From Aphis gossypii (taxonomy: Eukaryota; Arthropoda; Insecta; Hemiptera; Aphididae): DNA of 64,000 bases. This document shows positions 52,501-64,000 of the stretch, one piece after another. How positions within the stretch are numbered: position 1 is the stretch's first letter; the number at the start of each line of letters is the position of its first letter. The notes beneath the pieces are model-generated. The model ran no database searches, was not told the origin of the DNA, and saw nothing but the letters and a program-made list of their open reading frames with translations. The translations under genes and the position numbers were made by a program. The stretch lies in assembly GCF_020184175.1 (NCBI RefSeq), contig NC_065530.1, forward strand, positions 69,913,260 to 69,977,259, written 5' to 3'.

Positions 52501-55500
52501 ACACTAGAATATCGTTGGATTGATGTGTGAAATGTCAATAAGATGGACAATTTGAATAATTTACAAAAAAAAAATGTATGTATGCATACATATTATGAAA
52601 TCTATTATAATATACCACTATACGTAATGATGCAAAATAAAATCTTTGCATTTGCAACTTATTTTAGAATTGTTTATAGGTCAATATTTTGCAATTTTAA
52701 GACATTTTTATACTGTACGTGTTTAAATGTCAAACAATAAAATATGTTATAAAAAATGTAAGGTTTAAGTATTAACTATATGTACTTCAGTGGAATATTT
52801 ATTAGCTAGCAGGTCATTAGGATTAAACGATTTTTTTACCCTCTTTCAAAGTACTCGTATACATTTTCTCCGTAATTTAAAACACTATTTCATAATTTAA
52901 TGGTGGAAAAATAAACAGTAAACTTAAGATTACGTTAGATGAAAGTTTCATTTTGTAAGCATTTTTAGTGCGAAAAAGCTCGAGATCCAATCGTTACAAT
53001 GTACCTATGCAATATAGCGGCGTTATGTACACGATGGACCGAACTTGCGCGCGTTTTCACTCACTTGGAACACGCAGTAAAACAAGTACGTCAGACGAGC
53101 TACCCTCGACGAACGCCGCACAGCAGCAAGAGATTTCACGTCACGGGCCTCGGTCAGCATCATGATCCCTGCAGGAGCAACTCTGCCGCGGACGACTATC
53201 GCGATCCCATTGAAAAACGAATCGTGTTACGTGGTACGAACACACTAAGCTATGGTATACCACGTGCACGTAACCTACGACAGACGTGATGTGTCATACG
53301 ACCGCGGAAACGTATCAACCGATATATCGTTTTATTATTATTATTATTATCGATATTATTATAATAACGATATAATAATTATTTAATATCAAAAAAAAAA
53401 AAAAAAAATCTATTATTATAATACGGCCGGTCGCGTGCGACTTTATAACCGACGAACGATGGGAATAAGAGTAAAACAATAATACGAAATTACAAAATCG
53501 AAAACGGAGAACTTAAAACGGGACACGATAGTCTAGCGGCGGCGGCGGCAACGTGCGCGGGTGACGTCGTCGCGCGTACCAATATTATACTTATACGGTT
53601 GTCGCGTGACGAATGAAAGCCGCAAACTCGCTGCGGCGGACCACCACACGCGGAACCGGTCCCCGCAGACTCGATCGTCCGTTCCCTCTACAACGCGTCG
53701 TCCTGCAGCTACCGTCACCGCGACAGTGTGGAAATCGAAAGCGGAACTTCCGACGGCCGATTGCATAGCTATATACACGTATATTACGCATAATATAATA
53801 TTATGACGTTATAATAATATTATAATATCATAACCAGGACCGCGGTATCCATCGTGTCTCGTTGTCTGCTCTATTGTCGGTGACGATTTGTGCACGACGA
53901 AAAACCACACACGATATTTAAGTATACTTTGGTTGTACCTACATCTCGAACGCATCGTTTAAAACCAAACGGTGCATTTCGCCGTGTGTAAACGTCAGGT
54001 AAAATGCAAATTTAATTATTATTATGTTATAATAATATAGTCACTGCATATATAACGACAAAAAGGCCGCGTATGTATTAGAAAACCTATAGAATATTAT
54101 TTATTTTTCCTATTTACAGTGCAACGGCGTGGTGACGAAACATCATCCGTGTGTAGTCAGACATCAGTTTTAACAGCTATAGTTATTGATTAATAGTGTA
54201 TAATTATGTTATTTCACACATTTTGTGCGTATCGGTTTGCCTTTCCCCCACGATCGTTTCTTACCTATCGTGTCTGAATCACGCGACGAGGATATACATA
54301 AGTACTTATACGTATATCTTTAATATATTAATAAAAATTCTATCGATATATTATTAAGTACTGCGCTATTAAACGGTTCGAAAATTATTTCATTGACACG
54401 AGTAAATTTTATTCGCATCCAGATTATGATCAATACAGTATAAATTAAGTACAAATATATGAGTTACTAATTAAACTTAAAGAGGATTTAAAATAAAATT
54501 AACCAGTGATTGGTGTGTGTTGAGTTATATAAATTGTACAATTAACCTAAGTTAATAAATAACTCGTTATGATAGGAAGTTACACTTAAATGTACCTGCA
54601 ATGTCTTGGAAATTTCAAATTCGGAATTTCCGTTGATTATTGTGGTGTAATCAACTATGTCGTCACTGGTCACTGGTCGCTAGAACTAATACTATCATCA
54701 CCGAATACAGGAGCCGCCGTTACCTTATCGAGGTCATACGAATCGCGGTATTTACTATTTTACCACAGTCTATAGAAAACAAACAGTGGTTTCCTTTTAC
54801 GCGATATATTATCCGCGGAAGTATCAAGAGAAATTATCCAATACCATGCGATTATCCGGTCGTCGTTAAATAAAATTGTTCTCCATAAATAATGTCAATG
54901 AAATAAACAATGTTAAAAAGTATTTATCCTACAGACGCAATAAATACGAACAGTTTGAGCACATATCAACCACGATGAATATTATTATTATACATGTACA
55001 TTGACCGTTTCTAATGTGATAAACTATATCTTTCTATTTGGCTGAAAAACACTCATTATTTTTATAAAATAATATATAAAAAATGTTGTAATAGGTACTA
55101 TAAATATCAGAATGTCTATGATAAACATCCTTATTTATAGAGCAATTATGCATCTACTCCAATAAAATGATAGGTTTAAATATCTTTTGAATATTTTAAC
55201 TCGTTAAGTTTTGAATATATTCTAACGACTAACAAATTATATAGTTGAAATACTAGTATTTTGGAAACATAACAAAATACCTAATAGAAATTAAATAGGT
55301 ACCTATTATGTAAGTTACACTTTTTAACATAATTTTAAAATTCTAGTGAGATATGATCTAACCAAATTAACAATATTGATAATTATTTATAAATATTTTA
55401 TTTTTATCCTATTAGTTTAAAACGATCGAAAATGTACTGTAATAAGACAGAAACAACTAATTCAAAATAAATATCGTTTTACAATATTTCTATTTGCTTT

Positions 55501-58500
55501 TGAAATATTAGTATGGTCATGTGTGTCAAATTTTATTACTGAACAATCGAATTTTTATTTGTACATGTTCCTAACAAAAATTACACTTGAATCAGTTTAG
55601 TTAGGTATCTGTTTAGCAACAAATTATTTTTAAAAAAATAAAAAAGGAAGCCATAATCAAATTAAAGAATAACACGGATCAAATCTATTGTTTCAAACAA
55701 TATATAGGTACTGTGATTCAGGCAGGGGTTCTGTGTTTGACAACCTATAAATTATCATACTGAATGTATTATTATATTTATATGTTAGGAAATGTATTGC
55801 ATTTTATGTATCTATTAAGCATTAGTTCCACTAAATAAGTTAGTATTTAATAAAAATGCCTTAACAGCTCAATGAATTTAAAATTCTGCATTGTAAAATT
55901 ATACAATATAAGTAAAATTTTTACTAAATTATTACAATTTATTTTCCAACACTTTGAAAACATATAATATTTTATTCCATAGTAAAGAATGGTTTAATTT
56001 TATTTTATAATAAAACAATCTTTAAAATATATAATAAAAAAAGTATAAAAACATGTTCTATACCTAATTCAGATTTTAATATGGGTGTTTTCATTTATGT
56101 AGGAAGTAGCCTAAAGTAAAAAACCAATAGTTAGTTAATTGATGATAAAGAGGAAATGGTAGCTCTTACCTGTATTAGTATGCAAATTATAATAAATTGC
56201 ATACATAAATAATATTTTGCTATTATTTAACCTTTATTTTAGCTAAGTTAACAGTTAATGTTTACTATCCAGTAGTGCTACAAATTATCTAAATTAATTT
56301 CATATCATCAAGAAAATTGGCCCAAGTAGAGTACTTAGATTATAAACATAAATACACCTTCTCGTTCATACTATTGTCCTTGTGCAGGGATTACACAATC
56401 AGAACGCACCTAGCATACGTTGTTTATGCATTGTTGCAACTCATTACTCATTTCAATTGTATATAGATATTATATATTAGAGAGGAAGAGATAGATATTA
56501 AGTATCTACTACCTATTATTATATTTTTATACATACGGACATTAAATTGTATCAATGTCAATGTTAAATTATCACGTTGTGTCAAAAAGTGGGATCCGCG
56601 TGTTTGGCAAATATGTAGGATGATAATCTGGAGGCGGTTTCGCAAAGTAGGATGCAAAATAATAAGTGCTCTTAATTTATGTTGACCTTGTATCTTGAAA
56701 AAACAGATTTAAATTATTTTTCTCGCAAATATGGCGACAAAACTTTTTTCATTCAACGTTGTTATTCCTAGAAAGACGCGTGTTCAAGATGATCCCATTG
56801 AACATGCATCATACATGAACAAACAAAAAAGTAATAATGAGCTTATAGGAATGTTGGTCGTGGGATAATAAAATGTATGGCAAATATACCTAGGTTATGA
56901 TATCTAATAATGAGAAAATCCTTGAAATATTCTCCTTCAGAAATTTTGTTGAATCAAAATGCTCACAAAATACATTTTTCGAATACATAACACAGGGTTC
57001 CAAATCAAGAAACGTTTCAAGGATATTTTATAAAAATAAAAAACTATCTTCAATACAATTATTAACTTAAGTTAAAAAATGTATTTACTATTCACAAGTA
57101 CTTCCATTTAAACTTTTCTTAGAACATAAATTAATACTTTTGAGTAGGCAAATATAGTAAATATATATAATATATCAATTAATGAATCTTATAAAAATAT
57201 ACTTTGTTAATTGCTTTTAGTTGAAAACAAAAAGTTAATGTCTTAAACTATTACATTTTTCTGATTTATATTGTAATAACTATAAGCTGATTAACTGATT
57301 ATATTTATGCTGTAAAGAACTTATAAATGTAGCAATAGATCATGAATTCATGATAAATACCTAATCAATATAATGTTTCGGTGAAAGTGAACCTTCAGGC
57401 CTGCGTGTATTTAATGTTTATAGGGCTCATACGTATTTGTATATTGTTTCAGTTATTAGATCGTGTTGGACACTATACAGTTCCAAGGACTTTTATTTGT
57501 ATAACGGACTATCAAGCATCATTAGATCCAGAATCAGCTCATATAAATATATACAATTTATGGTCTATGAAATGTCAAATATTAAATATTTGTACTAACT
57601 AGCAAAAGCTGACTGCAAAGACGCAAAAAAAAATTATACAAATCTAGAAACAATAGAAATTTAATACAATAATTTAACTCTTTGTTTAAAAATCTTAGTT
57701 TATTAACATTCCAAGAATATTTCAGATGTGAATTCATACGTAAACAATAAACCGATTGTTTTAAACTATGTATTATAATATAATAATATAGTCGTCCAAG
57801 TATAATTTGATCAGACATTTGATCAACCAGCTTCATTAGTTTTAAAATCAAAAATATGAATTACTATTAGTCAAGCTTTTAATTCAATAGTCTAATATAT
57901 AATGAATACCTATTTTACATTGTTAATTTATTTTGAAATTCACGCTAATGCCTACAGCTAATGTTACAAATTAATTAATGTTCAGAATTTCAAGTATACC
58001 CGTTGGAAATAGATAGGTATACTAATAAATATATGTATGATATAGTAAAGACTAAAGAGAAAAGAGAACTATTGAGAAATTAGTGATATGTTTTCTAAAT
58101 TGTATACAAAATGAATCAATATTCGTTGAACTTACCTATTGTTACCTTCTCTACTGTTATAAAATATTGATTACAATATCATATGAGTGTTAACTACACA
58201 AATATCAAGTTATATTTCAACTTTCAGAAGGTTCATTTAATTTAATATTTTATTAAATGATTAGTAATGATAAATGTATCTTACATTGTATGGTAACCTA
58301 TAATATCTATCTAGTACCTACAAGATATATTCATTAAATTCACATACATTATGTTGGCAGATATATTTAACAAGGCATCAAGGCCTAACAAGCTAAACTT
58401 ATAAAAAATACAATTGTATTTTGAATCCATGTATGTGCCATGTACTAACAAGAAATAAATATAATATGCATCATCATGCATGTAAGATGTAACACATTTA

Positions 58501-59393
58501 ATTATCAATAAAATTATCTTCTCATAATTACATAATATACATTTTATTATTAATTATATATATATATATAATATGTATATAATGATAAGTAGGTAATAAA
58601 ATTCATCGAAATGTGTACGTAACAGTAGAAGAACGTGTTCTTCTTTCATGCCACCTATATGTAGGTGACAAATATCAATTTCAATTACGGACATAAATAT
58701 TACGTACTCTATAAATTAGACTAGGTAGTATATAAGTAAAAATACTGGTTTTTATTATATCATAAAAACTATAAAATACCAACAAAAAAATTGTATTGAA
58801 TTTTTTTTATGAATTAAAAAAAAAAAGTTCAACACTATTCTAAAATTATACCTAACATGGAATACTAGATTGAGCTTATAATAATACTATGTGCACAATA
58901 ATTACCATATTATATAACTAGTATATATAATGTATATTATTTTGTTGATTTGATTAAACCAGCAACGAAATACTATAAACTTTGAATTAAATTGAAAGTT
59001 GTTTCTTTACTATTGCGTTCAGGGTGGGCTGAATTGAAAAAATGATGGATTATAAGTATAGTATAAATCATAATTAAAAATGCATTCAAACAAACTTTAC
59101 TCGAGTAAGGAAAATAAAATAATTAAATTATGATGTATAATGGGTAATATTATGGTTTTCTCGAATAAAATTAAATCAACTAAACATTAAAAAAAAAAAT
59201 AAATAATAATAATGATTGATCAAGTTTTAAGTACAAGTCTAAGAATAATTATTAAAATGATTAAAAAAAAAAAAAAAAGTTTAATTCAGAGGTTCAACTT
59301 TTTATTGTTTAGCATTAATTTTTTCATTGTTAATTAAAAATGATTTCCCACCCAATAAAAGTAAAAAAAAAAAAAAAAAAAACATTGACTTAC

Positions 59394-59423
59394 GATTACA
59401 ATGGCGCACAATCCGAAATCCAT
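59394..59423 (-). CDS. probable first coding exon (signal-peptide start) of the cuticular protein gene
   Basis: On the minus strand an ATG at 59423 opens MDFGLCAIVI and runs directly into a strong donor, ATC|GTAAGT at 59394/59393. The exon is ten codons and ends between codons. The first main cuticular exon (37432) also begins between codons. Joined, they read MDFGLCAIVI-LAILGTVASK, a textbook signal peptide with a hydrophobic core and small residues before cleavage. Insect cuticular protein genes often split the signal peptide with an early intron. The link across 22 kb is inferred from phase, strand and sequence fit, without transcript evidence. Confidence 0.65.
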
Positions 59424-59562
59424 TTCGACTGTCGTCTTCCTTATTTTCGACGGTAATCGACAACGAAAACAATAATAAAATAAAATAGTGATACGACTTA
59501 GGAGTCGACGATGATAATACTACACGCCACTGGTCAGCGGTGGCGCAAACATCAACACCACG

Positions 59563-59771
59563 CTATAATGACACAATCTTTGCGATTATTAACTCGAAAA
59601 CGACAACGCATGGGCGACACGGGAGTACGCGACGCGACCGGTCCGCACGGTATGATGTCCAGGTGTGTGCCATTTCGAACAAGCCGCTGTGGTCGTCGCG
59701 TGCCCACTCGAGGTATATCTGCCCACGCAGGGGCACGCCCGGTTCGCGAATGTCCAGCACTCGCGGTAAAT
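59563..59771 (-). other. exon-like G+C-rich open frame, minus strand, unrecognised
   Basis: After an acceptor-like TTATTATATAG the minus strand reads LPRVLDIREPGVPLRGQIYL and EWARDDHSGLFEMAHTWTSY with codons mostly ending in G or C, unlike the surroundings. The frame then continues with less protein-like sequence to a TAG at 59565-59563. It lies 140 bases upstream of the cuticular start codon. It could be the last exon of another minus-strand gene further right, an overlapping exon, or G+C-rich promoter sequence that happens to be open. No family was recognised. Confidence 0.25.
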
Positions 59772-59779
59772 CTATATAA

Positions 59780-62700
59780 TAAATAGGAAAAATAATCGTT
59801 TTTGTTTTTTATTGTCTGGAAGCTGTTATTGTTGTATAACACCCGATAATGCCGTCGCCGTCGTTCCCGATTTATTGTCTTGACCCCTATTTGCGTATAT
59901 AATAATATATTATCCGTCTAGTCGATATTGCCAGTTAAAAATATAATGCCATGTATACACGTATAGTGTATAAAATATACATAACACAGTAACAGTTCTG
60001 ACGGAGATAGATGGATATATATATATATATATATATGTAGAGAGAGAAAGAAAGTAAAGAGACATGAACGCCAACGCCGACGACAGCGGTCCGCGCTTGC
60101 GACTTGACCCGGGGCAACACGTTTATATATTTCGTATAAACACACGATGACGGCCGACGGGAATTTGATGAAACGGGTACTATAGCCGTGGCTGCTGGAA
60201 CGACTGTACGAGGAAACAGCGAATACAACCATGACGTAACGCCTATGTTACATATTATTGCCGCCACCGCCACTGACCGTTCGACAAAACTTATACACAG
60301 TTATCGTTTTATTTGATTGATACAGTGGGGGTGGAGAGGAGTGAGAGAGAGAAAGTGGCAAGAGGGAAGTGAGTAACTATAGGTATCTTTATTACCTAAA
60401 ACTGCGTAGTCTTTGTCTGGAGACTTACACAATGCACAACATATATCGGGACAACCATAAAATATAAATACGTTTAAAAAAATCTCGGTTTTGTGGGAGG
60501 GGACAGGCGATACTTAAGATTATGAGAGCTTCGAAGACTTTATTCTAGTTGAAATAATATAATACACATTTATCACTGGTACCAAAAGCCTTACTATAAA
60601 TTACGCCCTTAGATTATAATGAGTTTACTGAGCACTATTAGTTTGGGTTGATGGGTTACGTAGGACTGCCCTGAATAATTCTTTGAGGATTATTATTGTT
60701 CTTTTCTCCTCAATATACGAACTAGCTTATAATATTATTTTTATATTGCCTATATAATATTTATTTGAATATATATATTTATGTGTGTGTGTGTATTAGT
60801 CTTCAGTTACCTATGTATTTGTATACAACAATCTGCAGTAAAAAATACTATTATATCATGCTCATGATATAATATGAATTAGTTGTATTTTATATCAAAC
60901 AAATATTATAATGATAGCTATAAAGTATGAATGGCACAGTAAAGGTGCCCTTACCACAAACATTCATCATGTTAGTCAAAATAAATTAGTATTCTGTACT
61001 GAAAATATCTTCTCGGGTAAAATGTGTACAATTTATGCTATACCCGTTATAAAAAGTCGGTATGTATACAATATATATTGTTGACAGTTATTGACCATGT
61101 TCTTAGGTATAATCATATTATGATGTTCAATATTTGCAATATCAAAAAGTGTTCTATGGCCACATTGGTGATTTATATTTAACTGTCACAATTATAGTCA
61201 TAATATTATAAATATTAATTATTACCATATGTACAGCTAAGACGCTTTATTAAATTGTTATCCATTTAGGTTAAGTCTACAGTACAACGTATACAGTATT
61301 ATTCTTGCTATTTCACTTTAAATAGAAAAAAATAATAAACAAATGAAAAATACATTAAAAATAATCTATTCTTAAAGTTATCGTTTATAATTTTAAATAT
61401 TATAGTTGGTACTTGAAGGATTATTATGGTAAGTTATTTATTCATTCATAATAAATATAATTAATTCATTGTTGACCGAAAAAAATAATTATGCTAGACA
61501 AAACTATTATGTACGATTTATTTACGTAGGTATACATGTACAGATAGATGTCACAAAGCAAATAAGTCACAAATTTATTCGGTTTTTTGTCAGGTCTAAT
61601 GACAGTATATTGACATTCTTTTATACCAAGGTTACTTTATTAAAATCAATAACGGTCAATTAATTTTTTTTAATATTTGAATACAGGCTATAGTAATTAA
61701 GTATCTCATTTCAGTTAATTATTATTTTTTATTAATTTAGTTAAATATTAAAAAAAAATACACAATAGAAAATTTTATTACACTCATACTACAATATCAT
61801 AAAATATATTGACGCATTATTGTATTTACTTGTTTTTATAATTGAAACTAAAAAGTATATTATATACAATACACGTACAACAAGAAAGTCAAGTTGATAA
61901 CTTCCGCTTAATTTATTATAGATTAAAAGGTTCATAGAAAACCAAGGAAGTTATTTTTTAATTGATGTTAAAATGGATTTATTCCTATATTTGGAAAAAT
62001 CATCTAACTTTCGATTTTTTATAACTAATTATATTACATATACATATTATACGAGCAACGATTTCAAAATAAGAAATAAAGTTATGTTATTGGCATAATA
62101 TAATATTATGGAATATAAACGATATTTTTTAAATGTTCATCTATTATAATTTAAAAATATTTGATAAAGGTTATTTCCTTATCTCAAAAAAAATATCAAT
62201 AGAACTCCTAACCTCACGATCAGATCATACATTTTATAAATTTCATACTTGATTTAGTCGATTGTAATGCTTGTGATGGACCGACATAACATAATTTATA
62301 TGGCGATTATTATATCAATAATTAATACCTACTTATTATTATTTTAATAAGTATTAATAAAATCATAAGAAATTATCTTTTTGGAATATTTAACCTACAT
62401 ACAATAAAGTTATTTTATATTAGTAGTCCATATTTTTTCATACATATAATATGTTTGACATTTGTTGATGATATCAAGATCAAATTTAGTTTATTTTTTA
62501 AATGGCCTCTTATATTTTATATTGTTCACAATCTGAAACTAAATATCTTTTTATTCGTCTAATATGAAACTTACTTAGAAATATATATCTACGACAAAAT
62601 AAATATACCCTATATATGAAAAATATTTTTATTTAAACAAAAATACATGTAAATATTCGTTGGAAACAGTTAAATTAAGTAAGTATTTACGTCAGAGTTG

Positions 62701-64000
62701 AACTGAGGATTAAAGTCTTGGGACAAAAATAATTCCGAGTCCCGTTCCAAAAACAATAACTTTGTTAGGCTTTAATTTCATATATTTAGTACTATTATGA
62801 ATGCCCTTAAAATAAACACCTTTTTACTATTAATGTTAATTGATTCAGAATTAATCTCATATAGTAAAATTGTCCATAATTCGGAAAAAGGGGAAATCAT
62901 TTTTTACAATTTTTGAATTACGCCAAATAATAGTGGCTGAAATAGGTATTTACCTATATAGATGATATTATTATATTATCTCCGAGAAACAAGTTATGGT
63001 TTTAAGTAGAGTGCATAGAACAAAAAAAGCAGTAGAGGTTTCTGAAAGTATCACCATATCCTTCAGGTGTTAATGAATACATAAATATTAATTAATTTTA
63101 ATATAGCTTCTATTTGGCATCCAAATAAACCTGCACGTTACTGGTATATGCGATACGCCCTATTGGTTATTGCAGACAACTGATTACTTTATAACACATT
63201 TATTTTCTGTTACCCGTAAACCATTAATTCCATTATATTGTCAAGTTGCTACGTATTTCGAAAAAATATAGTACAATAAACTGCATTACATATTGTGTAA
63301 GTCTCTTACATAGATTTAAAATTATGATTATAAGCTACCAAACGTGCAATTCGTTCGTATAGTATTGTGGTTATAAAGATAATCGCATTTACTCTTATAA
63401 GTATAATATATATTTCAGCTGTTGTAATATTATTGATCGAATCGTGTCTATCTTATTTAAGTATTGGTCAATATTATATGAGCTCAATTTACGAACTTTT
63501 AAAAATTAATAAATAAAAAATTATCATACACTTTTGCGATATTGATATATTATAAATATATATATATTAGTTATTTGTACATAAGTCATTAATATCAATT
63601 GGTACATATAATAATATTAGTAAGTACTTACTTAAAATCTAATCTATTAGTTTATACTTAACATATTAATATTAAATAATACATTTAATAATGATCATAA
63701 TCTAAAATATGTTTTATAGAACAATAAAATTAACATTTTATTATTAAAATTGAGTATATCAAAGACATAAAAAGTTTAATTTAAAATTTTGATTCACGGG
63801 TAAAGTCATTAAATTTTGAATCTCATATATTACAAGTCATACTTAGAAAAATAGTACTATTCAATTATGTAATGACTGATAATTTATAATGTTAACACAT
63901 TTTAAAGTATTGAATAGAATATTAAAATAAAGTGAAACTTTCCAAACATTTTTTTACGAAACCATTAACATACATATATATTATATACCTAGCAATCTAG
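59780..64000. other. right end of the window, mostly A+T-rich
   Basis: G+C-richer to about 60300 (with an (AT)n tract at 60017-60036 and GAGA-rich tracts), then A+T-rich DNA without a supported exon on either strand. A near-perfect 22-bp inverted repeat (TTATATCATG-CT-CATGATATAA, 60851-60872) is the only local structure noticed. Confidence 0.45.
60328..60372. promoter_or_regulatory. GAGA-rich tract upstream of the cuticular first exon
   Basis: A purine-rich stretch with GGAGAGGAGTGAGAGAGAG, plus another AGAGAGAGAAAG at about 60039-60050, lies 0.6-0.9 kb upstream of the proposed cuticular start codon. GAGA-type motifs are typical of insect promoters. Function here is only inferred from position. 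Confidence 0.25.

Larger units (their letters stand above)
37433..59393 (-). other. probable 22-kb first intron of the cuticular protein gene
   Basis: If the signal-peptide exon at 59394-59423 belongs to the cuticular gene, this whole stretch is one intron; both ends are strong splice sites (GTAAGT donor, pyrimidine-rich TTTTATTTTCAG acceptor). It is mostly A+T-rich with repeats. Islands of higher G+C occur at about 41170-41225, 42900-43860, 44040-44240, 46500-47160, 49580-49830, 52980-53300, 53430-53780 and 54590-54870. Open frames in these islands are short and unrecognised on both strands. They may be enhancers, alternative first exons or decayed elements. Confidence 0.5.

Overview
The window looks like nuclear DNA of an aphid (Hemiptera). 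It is very A+T-rich, full of short TAATATTATA and TAGGTACCTA-like words. It has G+C-rich exons scattered between long A+T-rich introns with canonical GT..AG borders, degenerate repeats of a kind common in aphid genomes, and a short (CCTAA)3 interstitial telomere-type repeat. The aphid assignment is inferred from sequence style and protein content, not from a marker gene. No bacterial operons, CRISPR arrays, rRNA or convincing tRNA genes were seen.

Layout from left to right. (1) 3018-4536, plus strand: the last two exons of a short-chain dehydrogenase/reductase (SDR) whose catalytic Ser, Tyr and Lys are replaced by Thr, Phe and Arg. Its 5' end is not in the window. (2) 4537-16174: a gene desert with repeat fragments and a well-preserved 384-bp Tc1/mariner-type element (8718-9101) that keeps scraps of a transposase. 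(3) 16175-20608, plus strand: a four-exon gene for a secreted, proline/tyrosine/serine-rich protein of unknown function. (4) 24730-29986, plus strand: a complete eight-exon gene for an ankyrin-repeat DHHC palmitoyltransferase of the Patsas family (565 residues). (5) 32840-37432, minus strand, convergent with Patsas: the two large exons of a cuticular protein with two Rebers-Riddiford-like (RR) segments. (6) 37433-59393: a very A+T-rich stretch without a convincing gene. A 30-bp exon at 59394-59423 on the minus strand encodes a signal-peptide start in the right phase to join the cuticular exons, so this stretch is probably one intron of about 22 kb. (7) Beyond 59424: a G+C-richer patch that may be the promoter region or the end of another minus-strand gene, then A+T-rich sequence to the edge.

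The genes do not form one pathway. Two of them make secreted or extracellular-matrix proteins, one makes a membrane enzyme that lipidates proteins, and one makes an SDR-fold protein that may no longer use classical SDR chemistry. I found no convincing unknown multi-gene system. The best leads are the non-canonical SDR, the two-RR cuticular protein with its distant signal-peptide exon, the Patsas enzyme with changes beside its core motifs, and the internally deleted mariner-type element.
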